Part shown: piece after piece, positions 11,546-19,689 of the stretch | Numbering within the stretch: position 1 is the first letter of the stretch | Layout: every line of letters begins with the position of its first letter | Assembly (NCBI RefSeq): GCF_030036535.1 | Contig: NZ_CP080388.1 | Coordinates: 1,426,001 to 1,490,000, forward strand | Reading direction: 5' to 3' | From: Agrobacterium cucumeris | Lineage (GTDB): Bacteria > Pseudomonadota > Alphaproteobacteria > Rhizobiales > Rhizobiaceae | DNA length: 64,000 nt | Made by a program: the position numbers and the translations under genes | The notes under the pieces: model-generated | What the model saw: only the letters and a program-made list of their open reading frames with translations | Told to the model about the DNA's origin: nothing | Databases searched by the model: none

Positions 11546-14007
11546 CAGGCTCTCCAGATCTCGGTGGCATATTGCCGGATCGTCCTGTCGGACGAGAACC
11601 AGCCCATACGCGCCGTGTTGCGCACTGTTTTGGTGTTCCAGCTATCCTGATCGCTCCAGATCGCATCCACCTTGCGCTGCGCGTCGGCATAGGCGTCGAA
11701 ATCGGCAGCGACCATGAACCAGTCGCTATTGTATATACCGTCAATAAGGCCGGCAAAACGCGAGCGGTCATCGGGCGAGAACACGCCTGACGCAATGGAC
11801 GACAGCGCCTGCGACAATTCCGCGGACTGTTCGATGATCGCACGGGGATTGTGACCTTCGGCCCGCGCCTTTGCGACTTCTTCCGCCGTCATGCCGAAGA
11901 TGACGATGTTGTCAGCGCCGACATGTTCGAGCATTTCGACATTTGCGCCATCGAGCGTGCCGATGGTTAGCGCGCCGTTCAGTGCGAATTTCATGTTGCC
12001 GGTGCCGGATGCTTCCATGCCGGCGGTCGAAATCTGTTCCGATAGATCGGCGGCGGGAACCATGATTTCCGCAAGCGACACATTATAGTTCGGAATAAAC
12101 ACCACTTTCAGAAGCCCGCGCACGGCCGGATCGTTGTTGATGACCCGGGCAATATCATTGGCAAGCTTTATGATCAGCTTCGCGTTGTGATAACTCGGCG
12201 CCGCCTTGCCTGCGAAGAACTTAACGCGCGGTACCCATTCCAGTTCCGGGTGGGAACGGATCTGGTCGTAAAGCGCCACCGTTTCGACAAGGTTCAAAAG
12301 CTGGCGCTTATATTCGTGGATGCGCTTGATCTGGATATCGAACATGGCCGAAGGATCGACACGGATGCCCATGCGTTGCGCCACCGTATTGGCAAGGCGC
12401 ACCTTGTTCAGACGCTTCACTTCGGCGAATTTTTCGCGGAAACCGGCGTCGTCGGCAAAGCGGTCGAGCGCGGTGAGCTTTTCCGCATCGTCAAGGAAGT
12501 CGTCGCCGATCGCTTCGCGCACCAGTCCTGTCAGGCCGGGATTGCATTGCATCAGCCAGCGGCGTGGCGTGATGCCGTTGGTCTTGTTGTTGATACGATC
12601 GGGGTAGAGGCCGTGCAGGTCGGCAAACACCGTTTCCTTCATCAGTTCGGTATGAAGGGCAGAAACGCCGTTGATCGAATGCGAGCCGATGAAGGCGAGG
12701 TTGCCCATGCGCACGCGGCGTTCGCCGCCTTCGTCAATGAGAGAGATCGAACGGATCTGCTGATCCGCCATCTTCTTTTCCTTGCGGGCATAGACCAGCG
12801 TATTGGCGTTGATCGCATAAACGATCTGCATATGTCTTGGAAGAAGACGCTCAAGCAGCGGCACCGGCCAGCTTTCCAGCGCTTCCGGCAGAAGCGTGTG
12901 ATTGGTGTAGGAGAAAGTCCCCTGCGTGATCTTCCAGGCGTCATCGAATTCGAGGCCATGCACGTCGCACAGCAGGCGCATCATTTCGCAGATAGAAATG
13001 GCCGGATGTGTGTCGTTGAGCTGGATCGAAACCTTGTCCGGCAGGGAGGTGAAATCAGGATATTGCTGCAGATGGCGGCGCAGAATGTCCTGCAGCGAGG
13101 CGGAGGAGAAGAAGAACTCCTGCCGCAGGCGCAGTTCCTGGCCGGCCGGCGTCGCGTCCGCAGGGTAGAGAACCCGCGTCAGGCTTTCCGCCTTGTTGCT
13201 CTCGCGCAATGCGCCGATGTGATCGCCGGCATTGAAGGCGGCGAGCAGAATGGGGTCGATCGGCTGTGCCGACCACAGGCGCAGCGTGTTGACGCGGGTG
13301 CCGCGCCAGCCGACGACCGGTGTGTCGTAAGCCATGGCGATGACGCGTTCGGCCGGTTTCCAGACGAAACGCTGCGGGTCTTCATAGCCGCCGATGGTTT
13401 CCACCGATCCGCCGAAGCCGATCTCATAGGAGCTTTCGCGGCGCTCGAATTCCCAGGGGTTGCCGTGTGCCAGCCAGGTCTCCGGCAGTTCCACCTGCCA
13501 GCCATCCGCCATCTGCTGGCGGAAGAGGCCGTGCACGTAACGAATGCCGTAACCATAGGCGGGAATGTCGACGGTCGCCATGGATTCCATGAAGCAGGCG
13601 GCGAGACGACCAAGGCCGCCATTGCCGAGTGCGGCATCCGGCTCCAGCCCGGCGATAACGTCGAGATCGACACCGAGCGAGGACAGCGCGTCGCGGATTT
13701 CGTGCATCAGGCCTATGTTGGAAATGGCGTCGCGCATCAGGCGGCCGATCAGGAATTCCAGCGACAGATAATAAACGCGCTTGGAATTGTTGGCATAGGC
13801 CTTGCGGGTGGATTCCATCCACTTGTCGATGATGCGGTCGCGAACGACGAGAATGGTCGCGGTCAGCCAGTCATGCGGCTTGGCTACCTTGACGTCCTTG
13901 CCGATACGGTAAGTCAGTCGCTCGATGATTTCCGCTGCCATGATTTCCGGGTTGGAACTGCGCGGGGCGGGGCGGGGAAGATCGGCGGCGTTGAGATTAT
14001 TGATCAT
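11545..14007 (-). CDS. glgP: Glycogen/maltodextrin phosphorylase
   Basis: GlgP releases glucose-1-phosphate from glycogen ends using phosphate and a pyridoxal-phosphate cofactor. The 820-residue length is normal. The PLP lysine lies in EASGTGNMKFALNG (K673), and IQLNDTHPAI and the FIPNYNVSLAE segment are typical GT35 signatures. NGGLGRLAACFMES lies near residue 130. It is the first gene of the glg operon, so any promoter must be in the 441-base spacer upstream. No strong Shine-Dalgarno is visible before the ATG; AAGGTG is the best candidate. Confidence 0.97.
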   Translation of the reverse strand: MINNLNAADLPRPAPRSSNPEIMAAEIIERLTYRIGKDVKVAKPHDWLTATILVVRDRIIDKWMESTRKAYANNSKRVYYLSLEFLIGRLMRDAISNIGLMHEIRDALSSLGVDLDVIAGLEPDAALGNGGLGRLAACFMESMATVDIPAYGYGIRYVHGLFRQQMADGWQVELPETWLAHGNPWEFERRESSYEIGFGGSVETIGGYEDPQRFVWKPAERVIAMAYDTPVVGWRGTRVNTLRLWSAQPIDPILLAAFNAGDHIGALRESNKAESLTRVLYPADATPAGQELRLRQEFFFSSASLQDILRRHLQQYPDFTSLPDKVSIQLNDTHPAISICEMMRLLCDVHGLEFDDAWKITQGTFSYTNHTLLPEALESWPVPLLERLLPRHMQIVYAINANTLVYARKEKKMADQQIRSISLIDEGGERRVRMGNLAFIGSHSINGVSALHTELMKETVFADLHGLYPDRINNKTNGITPRRWLMQCNPGLTGLVREAIGDDFLDDAEKLTALDRFADDAGFREKFAEVKRLNKVRLANTVAQRMGIRVDPSAMFDIQIKRIHEYKRQLLNLVETVALYDQIRSHPELEWVPRVKFFAGKAAPSYHNAKLIIKLANDIARVINNDPAVRGLLKVVFIPNYNVSLAEIMVPAADLSEQISTAGMEASGTGNMKFALNGALTIGTLDGANVEMLEHVGADNIVIFGMTAEEVAKARAEGHNPRAIIEQSAELSQALSSIASGVFSPDDRSRFAGLIDGIYNSDWFMVAADFDAYADAQRKVDAIWSDQDSWNTKTVRNTARMGWFSSDRTIRQYATEIWRA

Positions 14008-14448
14008 TGGTCGGTCAGCACCTTGGTGGGAGGAGAGGGTCTGAGAGGTTGATCCGTGTTGCCTTTGCTGATGCCAGTTTATGCATCGATATGGAGGCGT
14101 GGCAACAGCAATTTTCGCGGAAAGTTGGAGGGCTTAATATTATGAAAAATAAGACTTTTCCTTCAGCATCCCGAGGACCGCCAAAGGCATTGCGCGCTCT
14201 TTATGCGCCGTTCTTGAACGGGTTTGCGTGGTCGTTGCGATGCGGGGCATCGTTCAAAAAAGGGAGAGAGGCTGCAATACTTTCTGAAGTGGTTCACCGG
14301 TCCTGAAATCTGTTTCGGTCTATCGGATCACACACTAGCCTTCGCGGCCTGGAAAATTCAATGAAAATAAACGAGGCGGCGTCGTGACCGCTCCCGCTCT
14401 GGGTGGTGAGCGCGGAAAAAAGGCCCAGATCGTTGCAAAAACCGATAT
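14008..14448. other. Spacer upstream of glgP
   Basis: These 441 bases separate glgP from the amidotransferase gene, both on the minus strand. They should hold the glg operon promoter and the 3' end of the upstream gene, but I cannot pick out convincing -35/-10 boxes. A 54-codon plus-strand frame at 14142-14306 has GGAGG before its ATG but no recognisable product; it is listed as rejected. A TTCAAAAAAGGGAGAG stretch lies near 14250. I see no structured RNA. Confidence 0.5.
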
Positions 14449-15219
14449 TTACGTCGGGAAAAAAGGTTCCGTCGTCATCTCGCCGGCGCGGATCGTCACG
14501 CGCGTATTCGGCGGAACAGCGCACCACGGGGTGCAATCGAAGGAAAAGGGTTCCGAACTCAGTGCAATTCCCTCATCCAGCCCACGCCAGTAAAGCGTCG
14601 GTGGCTTGTCATCGCTGGACCAGCGGAAAGCATGCAGGCAATCACCATCCATCAGCACGGCACTGAACCGCAGCGCTGAGGAAACGCCGGCAGCGAGCAT
14701 CTTTTCCTGACAGAGGCGCAGGGCGGTGGAAATGGCGCGGATGGGGTCTGCGACAAGGCCGTGGCCGGCGGCGATCAGGAAGATCGCTTCGCTGTCGCCG
14801 GTGCCGCGTCGCGACGCATAGATATCGTCGGGTATGAGAGAATCGATGTCGCGCCTTATCTGTTCGTAACCGCCGATCTGGCCGTTATGCATGAACAGAT
14901 ATTGCCCATGGGCAAAGGGGTGGCAATTGGCGCGGGAAACCTCGCCTGACGTCGCGGAGCGGACATGAGCCATGAACATGCCCGAGCGGAGCTGATGGCA
15001 AAGTGCGGCCAGATTGGCGTCGGACCAGGCGGGTCTGGTATCGCGAAACACGCCGGGGGTGCCGCGCTCGCCATACCACCCAAGGCCGCAACCATCGCCA
15101 TTAACGACGGTCTTTGCTTCCCGTGCGGCCATGGACTGGCTGACCAGCGATGCTTCCGGCTCGATCAGCAGACTGTCGAGCCAGACCGGTTTACCGGAAT
15201 AGGCAAAGAGGCGACACAT
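14449..15219 (-). CDS. Class II glutamine amidotransferase domain protein
   Basis: The 256-residue protein begins MCRLFAYSG, so Cys2 becomes the N-terminal nucleophile after removal of Met. This is the hallmark of Ntn-type class II amidotransferases, which release ammonia from glutamine. GDGCGLGWYGERGTPGVFR, the AHVRSATSGE segment and FMHNGQIGG with NCHPF match the GATase_4/YafJ-like group. No acceptor-synthase domain follows, so the ammonia acceptor is unknown. The gene is adjacent to a racemase gene on the same strand, with the racemase stop beginning one base beyond this start codon. The pair probably shares a transcript, suggesting a link with amino-acid metabolism. Confidence 0.88.
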   Translation of the reverse strand: MCRLFAYSGKPVWLDSLLIEPEASLVSQSMAAREAKTVVNGDGCGLGWYGERGTPGVFRDTRPAWSDANLAALCHQLRSGMFMAHVRSATSGEVSRANCHPFAHGQYLFMHNGQIGGYEQIRRDIDSLIPDDIYASRRGTGDSEAIFLIAAGHGLVADPIRAISTALRLCQEKMLAAGVSSALRFSAVLMDGDCLHAFRWSSDDKPPTLYWRGLDEGIALSSEPFSFDCTPWCAVPPNTRVTIRAGEMTTEPFFPT

Positions 15220-15933
15220 TCATGCGGCTCTATTGAAGGCCTTGTTTCCGAGCGCGAAACCGACGGCGGCCTTCGCGTGAATGGCGGTCGAATCATAACC
15301 CGGTAGCGGCAAAGCGTCGGGGTTGATCAGCAGCGAAATTTCAGTGCAGCCGAGAATGACGGAATCGACACCCAGTGCACGAGCCTTCTCGATGACCGCG
15401 AGATAACGCTCGCGCGAGCAGGACTTGATCTCGCCCTGGCAGAGTTCGCCGAAGATGATGTCGTGGATCGCAGTCCGGTCTTCCGCATCGGGCACAACCA
15501 CATCAACACCGTGGCGGCGCATGCGGTCGGTGTAGAAACCATGTTCCATCGTGTAGCGGGTGGCGAGCAGCAGCGGCTTGCGGCGGCCATCGGCCTTCAG
15601 GGCTGCAGCGGTTTCGTCGATAATGTCGATGAGGGCGACGCCCGACATCTTCTCAACGGTTTCTGCGACGAGGTGCATGGTGTTGGTGCAGATCAGCACA
15701 CAATCGGCGCCGGCATTGGCAAGGCGCGCACCGGCAGCGCCCAACAGCGCACCGGCCTCATCCCAGCGATCGGCCTTCTGCAGGGCGACGACTTCGGAAA
15801 AATCGAGCGAATGCATGACGATATCGGCCGAGACCAGCCCGCCGCGGCTATCGCGCACGGCCTCGTTGATCATGCGGTAATAGGTTGCGGTGGATTCCCA
15901 GCTCATGCCGCCGATCAGACCGATGCGTTTCAT
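15220..15933 (-). CDS. Aspartate/glutamate racemase family protein
   Basis: The start MKRIGLIGGMSWESTATYYR is typical. The frame is open 14 codons further upstream, but the ATG at 15933 has GGGAA at a good distance. The 237-residue product has the two catalytic cysteines of PLP-independent racemases: Cys in CTNTMH (about residue 83) and Cys in ILGCTEISLL (about 196). It resembles the YgeA/aspartate racemase group, some of which are broad-specificity amino-acid racemases. A divergent Lrp/AsnC regulator lies 167 bases away and probably controls it in response to an amino acid. The amidotransferase gene follows immediately. Confidence 0.9.
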   Translation of the reverse strand: MKRIGLIGGMSWESTATYYRMINEAVRDSRGGLVSADIVMHSLDFSEVVALQKADRWDEAGALLGAAGARLANAGADCVLICTNTMHLVAETVEKMSGVALIDIIDETAAALKADGRRKPLLLATRYTMEHGFYTDRMRRHGVDVVVPDAEDRTAIHDIIFGELCQGEIKSCSRERYLAVIEKARALGVDSVILGCTEISLLINPDALPLPGYDSTAIHAKAAVGFALGNKAFNRAA

Positions 15934-15991
15934 AAGAGTTCCCTTATCAAGTTTGATTGAAGACAAGAATGCCATTGCAAGGACGAAAACG

Positions 15992-16027
15992 GCATGCGTT
16001 TTTTTAGAGATTTAAATGCGCGCATGC
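15992..16027. promoter_or_regulatory. Inverted repeat in the racemase/Lrp divergent spacer
   Basis: GCATGCG (15992-15998) is repeated inverted as CGCATGC (16021-16027). The second copy also lies in a ten-base palindrome ATGCGCGCAT (16016-16025). The pair sits between divergent racemase and Lrp/AsnC genes, where an Lrp-family regulator usually binds. The assignment as its operator is inferred from position only. Confidence 0.4.
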
Positions 16028-16100
16028 AAATAGAAGGCGTCTGATAGGTTTGGTGTGCAAATTTCTTGCGCTGTTGCGTTAACCAGTGCATTCTTTGGCG

Positions 16101-16562
16101 ATGATTGATGACCGTGATCGCCGAATCCTTGCGATTCTCCAGGAAAATGCCGAAACGCCGCTTGCCGATATAGCGGAGGAGGTGTCGTTGTCGTTATCCG
16201 CCTGCTCGCGGCGCGTCACGCGCCTGCGTGCGGAAGGTTATGTGACGGGCACGATGGCGCTGCTCGACCGGCGAAAGATCAACCTGCCGACCACGGTTTT
16301 CCTGCTGGTGAGAACCGGCCTGCATGCTGAAGACTGGCTGGACCAGTTCCATGCCGCCGTCAGCACCATACCTGAAATCGTCGAGGTTCACCGGCTGACT
16401 GGCAATTTCGATTATATTCTGAAGCTGGTGCTGCCGAATGTCGAATATTACGACACGGTCTACAAACAGATCCTGCGCCGCGTTCAGCTCTACGATATGT
16501 CCGCCTATATCTCCATGGAGACGGTGAAGCTGTCGTCTTCCCTACCGACAACGCATATCTGA
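16101..16562 (+). CDS. Lrp/AsnC family transcriptional regulator
   Basis: The 153-residue product (from ATG at 16101) starts [20 protein letters not shown]. The N-terminal winged helix-turn-helix includes [22 protein letters not shown] (quoted in part), and the C-terminal RAM/ligand-binding domain contains [19 protein letters not shown]. The frame could start five codons earlier at a GTG, but neither start has a strong Shine-Dalgarno; the ATG gives the family-typical N-terminus. It is divergent from the racemase/amidotransferase pair and is the likely regulator of that pair and of itself. Confidence 0.92.
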   Translation: MIDDRDRRILAILQENAETPLADIAEEVSLSLSACSRRVTRLRAEGYVTGTMALLDRRKINLPTTVFLLVRTGLHAEDWLDQFHAAVSTIPEIVEVHRLTGNFDYILKLVLPNVEYYDTVYKQILRRVQLYDMSAYISMETVKLSSSLPTTHI

Positions 16563-16580
16563 GAGATCATTGGTGCCTTA

Positions 16581-17576
16581 TCAGCGCGCCGCCTCGAAGC
16601 GGACGCCGAAACGGAAACTGCAGGTCTCGCCCGGTTGAAGTGTCACTGCTGCCGCCAGCTCCGGCTGGTTGAAGGCATTGGTGGGCATCTCCACCGGCTC
16701 GAGCGCGATGGATTTTCGCCTGTCACGGGCCAGCGTATCGCCGGTAAAGACATGCATGTGGCCACGCTCCTGCCACACCGTGAGGCTCGAACCATCGTGC
16801 CGGTTTTCGATCCGGGTCTCGTAAAGCCCGTTTTCGGATGCGATCAGGTCGGTGAAGCAAACATCCAGCACATGGCCTGCCACCGGCGCATAGAGAAAAC
16901 GAGTATCGTCCCGTTTGACTATTCCTGTCCGTGAATCGCGCAGGGGAATCAAATCATCGTCCGTTTCGATCGCCGTTCGCGAAGGAAGGGTGAGAAGGAG
17001 ATCGTCGATGGACGCGATGCCAGGCAGGCGGAAATAGGGATGCCAGCCGGCTGCGAAGGGCAAAGGCCGATCGCCGTGATTGATGCCACGTATATCGATA
17101 CTAACCGCATGGTCGGTAAAGCGATATTCCACCTCGATGGCAAGCCGATAGGGATAGCCGCTGAAATCGGTCGGGGATATCTCGGCGCGGAAGATGAGGA
17201 CATGGGCCCCATCCTCCTCGAAAGATTGTTCGAGAGCAAAGGGCAGGGCTCTGGCAAATCCGTGGAAGACGAGGGCCTCGTGGGCAAGAACCGGCTTGAT
17301 GTGGTGCATCTCCCCGCCGAACTCATAGCGGCCGTTGGGAATGCGGTTGGTGAAGGGCGCAAGAATGCCGTTTCTCACACCGTTCTGTGATTGCATCTCC
17401 GCCGGCGTCAAATAGCCGTCGACAAGGTTTTCGCCATCGCCATCGCTGTCGTCACCGTCGGCAGGCCGCGGCCGCCAACTCAAAAGCGTAGCGCCCTCAT
17501 AAGCGATCTCGGCGCTGAAGCCTTTGCCGGAAACGGTAACAGCGGCAATCCCCGTGCCTGTCGCGGAGGTGGTCAT
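16581..17576 (-). CDS. Aldose 1-epimerase (galactose mutarotase) family protein
   Basis: The 331-residue product begins at the ATG at 17576, which has AGAGGA nine bases upstream; an open stretch of eight more codons is ignored. The mutarotase signature is visible: NRIPNGRYEFGG, then HGFARALPFAL, the GWHPYFRLPG segment containing the catalytic His, and a late FNQPE segment. The family converts alpha and beta anomers of aldoses, or hexose-6-phosphates in the YeaD branch. It lies next to the idonate module on the same strand but 158 bases away, so a role in sugar-acid use is only suggested. Confidence 0.88.
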   Translation of the reverse strand: MTTSATGTGIAAVTVSGKGFSAEIAYEGATLLSWRPRPADGDDSDGDGENLVDGYLTPAEMQSQNGVRNGILAPFTNRIPNGRYEFGGEMHHIKPVLAHEALVFHGFARALPFALEQSFEEDGAHVLIFRAEISPTDFSGYPYRLAIEVEYRFTDHAVSIDIRGINHGDRPLPFAAGWHPYFRLPGIASIDDLLLTLPSRTAIETDDDLIPLRDSRTGIVKRDDTRFLYAPVAGHVLDVCFTDLIASENGLYETRIENRHDGSSLTVWQERGHMHVFTGDTLARDRRKSIALEPVEMPTNAFNQPELAAAVTLQPGETCSFRFGVRFEAAR

Positions 17577-17612
17577 CGGGAAATTGTCCTCTGTATGCAT
17601 ATGTTTGCGATC

Positions 17613-17632
17613 ATCGGGACGACTGTCCCGAT
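17613..17632. promoter_or_regulatory. Inverted repeat upstream of the aldose-epimerase gene
   Basis: ATCGGGAC and GTCCCGAT form eight-base perfect arms around GACT. Outer GCGA/TCGC bases extend the symmetry after a two-base interruption. The centre lies about 46 bases upstream of the ATG at 17576. It could be an operator for an unknown repressor or a hairpin in the 5' leader; the sequence does not decide between them. Confidence 0.4.
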
Positions 17633-17734
17633 TCGCAGATCATCTTCGCTGTGCCGATATTTCGCAATGGCTGGAAGAGGTCGCAGCAAGAACGACCTCC
17701 GTTACGTCGAGGTTTGTTTCCCCTATGACGGAAC

Positions 17735-18628
17735 TCAGTCCGGGAAGGTTCGTTTCGCGCCTCTGAAAAATTCCATCAGCGCGGCCTGATCCTCACCGCC
17801 CAGTCCCGCCGCAGTCAGCATGCGGTGCACCTCGGTGCAAAGTGCCGTCAAGGGCATGGCCGTGTTGGTGCGTCGGGCCAGATCCTGCGCGCCGTTCAGG
17901 TCTTTCACCATATTGTCGATGCGACCGGTGCGGCGATAGTCCTTGGCCACATAACGCGGCATATATTCCTGCAGGATGGCGCTATCGGCCCGGCCGCCCT
18001 TCAGCGCCTGCGGTATCTTGGCGGCATCGACGCCGGCATCGAGCGCAAGCTGCGTTGCTTCCGCCACGGCCAGGAAGTTCAGGCCGCAGAGAACCTGGTT
18101 GATGAGCTTGGTCGTCTGGCCTGCGCCGCAGGGTCCCATATGGGTAAAATTGCTGGCCACATGCTGCAGCACGCGATGGGCGTCGGCGACGTCCCTGTCG
18201 CTGCCACCTGCCATCAGCGTCAACTGCCCTATAAGCGCCTTTGGAGCGCCGCCGGAGAGGGGACTATCCACCCAGCGCAGCCCCTTTTTTGCGGCTTCGG
18301 CCGCCAGTTCCTTTGTCGCCTCCGGGTCGATGGAGGACATGTCGATGATCAGCGTGCCGGGCTTTGCGCCCGCCGCCACGCCATCCTTGCCGAAAACGGC
18401 GATACGGACGATCTTTGGCGAGTTGAGGCTGAGGATCACGACATCGGAGACGGATGCAGCTTCCGCCGCGGTGCCGGCGCTTTGCGCACCGAGGCTGGTC
18501 AGCGCCGCCACCTTCTCCGCATCCAGATCAAAAACCGTCAGTTGATTGCCTGTTTCGATCAACCGTGTGCCGATCGCTCCGCCCATGGCGCCTGCGCCGA
18601 TCAGGGCGACTTTGTTCTTCTCGGTCAT
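17735..18628 (-). CDS. NAD(P)-dependent hydroxyacid dehydrogenase (3-hydroxyisobutyrate dehydrogenase family)
   Basis: The protein (297 residues from ATG at 18628) has the Rossmann motif VALIGAGAMGGAIGTRL at its N-terminus, the substrate-binding DSPLSGGAPKALIGQLTLM segment near 125, and the catalytic-lysine region GAGQTTKLINQVL near 170. This is the beta-hydroxyacid dehydrogenase superfamily, which includes tartronate semialdehyde reductase and 3-hydroxyisobutyrate dehydrogenase. A GTG three codons earlier lies too close to the GGGAGGAGG ribosome binding site, so the ATG is preferred. It is the second gene after the IdnO-like gene, with a hairpin between them, so a hydroxy-acid substrate from idonate/gluconate metabolism is likely. 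Confidence 0.87.
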   Translation of the reverse strand: MTEKNKVALIGAGAMGGAIGTRLIETGNQLTVFDLDAEKVAALTSLGAQSAGTAAEAASVSDVVILSLNSPKIVRIAVFGKDGVAAGAKPGTLIIDMSSIDPEATKELAAEAAKKGLRWVDSPLSGGAPKALIGQLTLMAGGSDRDVADAHRVLQHVASNFTHMGPCGAGQTTKLINQVLCGLNFLAVAEATQLALDAGVDAAKIPQALKGGRADSAILQEYMPRYVAKDYRRTGRIDNMVKDLNGAQDLARRTNTAMPLTALCTEVHRMLTAAGLGGEDQAALMEFFRGAKRTFPD

Positions 18629-18676
18629 GGTGTTCACGGCCTCCTCCCAAAGTGTCGTGGTGTCGTCGGTCCCATG

Positions 18677-18705
18677 CCGGATGGCGGCTGCTGCCCGCCA
18701 TCCGG
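18677..18705. other. Intercistronic hairpin
   Basis: CCGGATGGCGG (18677-18687) pairs perfectly with CCGCCATCCGG (18695-18705) around a seven-base loop. It lies between the stop of the IdnO-like gene and the start of the next gene on the minus strand. No T-run follows on that strand, so it may stabilise the upstream mRNA or lower downstream expression and is not a clear terminator. Confidence 0.55.
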
Positions 18706-18715
18706 AATGATGTTT

Positions 18716-19471
18716 TTAAAGCGAGGCGGTGATGCCGCCATCGACGTAAAGAATATGGCCGTTCACGAAGGACGAGGCGTCGGATGACAGGAAAATGCAG
18801 GCGCCGACAAGCTCTTCGACCTTGCCCCAGCGACCGGCGGGCGTGCGCTTTTCAAGCCATGCGGAAAAGGTCTCGTCTGCGACCAGTGCCGCATTGAGCG
18901 GCGTGTCGAAATAGCCCGGCGCGATGGCATTGCATTGCAGGCCGTATTTCGCCCAGTCCGTCGCCATGCCTTTCGTCAGATTGCCGACGGCACCCTTGGT
19001 TGCGGTGTAGGGCGCGATGCCGGGGCGGGCAAGAGCGGTCTGAACGCTGGCGATGTTGATGATCTTGCCGCGTCCACGGGAAATCATGTGGCGTGCTGCC
19101 GCCTGTCCGGCGTGGAACACCGAGGCAATGTTGGTCTGCAAAAGACGCTCGAAGGCGTCCGCGGGAAAATCCTCGAGCGGCGTGCGGTGCTGCATGCCGG
19201 CATTGTTGACCAGAATATCGATGGGGCCGACTTCGGCTTCGAAACGGTCTATGGCCTCGCGCACTGCACCGTGGTCTGTGGCGTCGAAGGCAAGCGTTCT
19301 GGCGCCCTTTATGCCGGCTGCGGCAGCTTTCAGCTTGGCTTCGTCACGCCCGTTCAGCACCACTTCCGCGCCGGCTTCCGCAAGCCCTTGCGCCAGCGCG
19401 AAGCCGATGCCCTGGGACGAACCCGTGATCAGGGCGCGGCGGCCGGAAAGATCGAACAAATTAAGGCCCAC
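18716..19471 (-). CDS. idnO: Gluconate 5-dehydrogenase-like SDR
   Basis: Short-chain dehydrogenase of 251 residues when started at the GTG at 19471, which is preceded by TGGAGGAAACA; the open frame continues 20 codons upstream through the operator region and is not used. The N-terminus NLFDLSGRRALITGSSQGIG carries the cofactor motif. NNAGMQHRTPLEDFP and the Ser-Tyr-Lys triad (ASVQ... YTATKG) follow, with DGGITASL at the end. This is the pattern of IdnO/Gno enzymes that reduce 5-ketogluconate to gluconate. An idonate dehydrogenase gene is divergent on the other side of a GntR/IdnR-type operator, which supports the assignment. Confidence 0.86.
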   Translation of the reverse strand: MGLNLFDLSGRRALITGSSQGIGFALAQGLAEAGAEVVLNGRDEAKLKAAAAGIKGARTLAFDATDHGAVREAIDRFEAEVGPIDILVNNAGMQHRTPLEDFPADAFERLLQTNIASVFHAGQAAARHMISRGRGKIINIASVQTALARPGIAPYTATKGAVGNLTKGMATDWAKYGLQCNAIAPGYFDTPLNAALVADETFSAWLEKRTPAGRWGKVEELVGACIFLSSDASSFVNGHILYVDGGITASL

Positions 19472-19511
19472 TGTTTCCTCCAGTCTCTCGACATTGCATT
19501 TGTGCAGGTTT

Positions 19512-19527
19512 ATGTTATCGATAACAT
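19512..19527. promoter_or_regulatory. GntR/IdnR-like operator
   Basis: ATGTTATCGATAACAT is a perfect 16-base palindrome. It resembles the operator recognised by LacI-family gluconate/idonate regulators (ATGTTACC-GGTAACAT type). It lies 41 bases upstream of the idnO-like start and about 160 bases upstream of the divergent idnD-like start. No LacI-family regulator is encoded in the window, so the regulator must be elsewhere. Confidence 0.75.
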
Positions 19528-19689
19528 TCATCCCTTTCAGGTGTGGATGTCAAGGCTTAAACGCCCGGTTTCGGTACGGATCCGGCGCGGGAGGAGGCCG
19601 CAGGGCGGCTAAATGTGGTCTTGTGGCCGCGATCTGGATGCGGAAATTTTTACGCGCCGCAGTGGCGCGCGGTTGAACGGGAGTTGTTG

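Noticed and set aside
12187..14052. A 621-codon plus-strand frame opposite glgP
   Set aside because: Antisense shadow of glgP, which carries the full phosphorylase signatures.
14142..14306. A 54-codon frame (MKNKTFPSASRGPPKALRAL) with GGAGG before ATG
   Set aside because: No recognisable family, unusual composition and no neighbour on the same strand; a chance frame in the glgP spacer is more likely, though not excluded.
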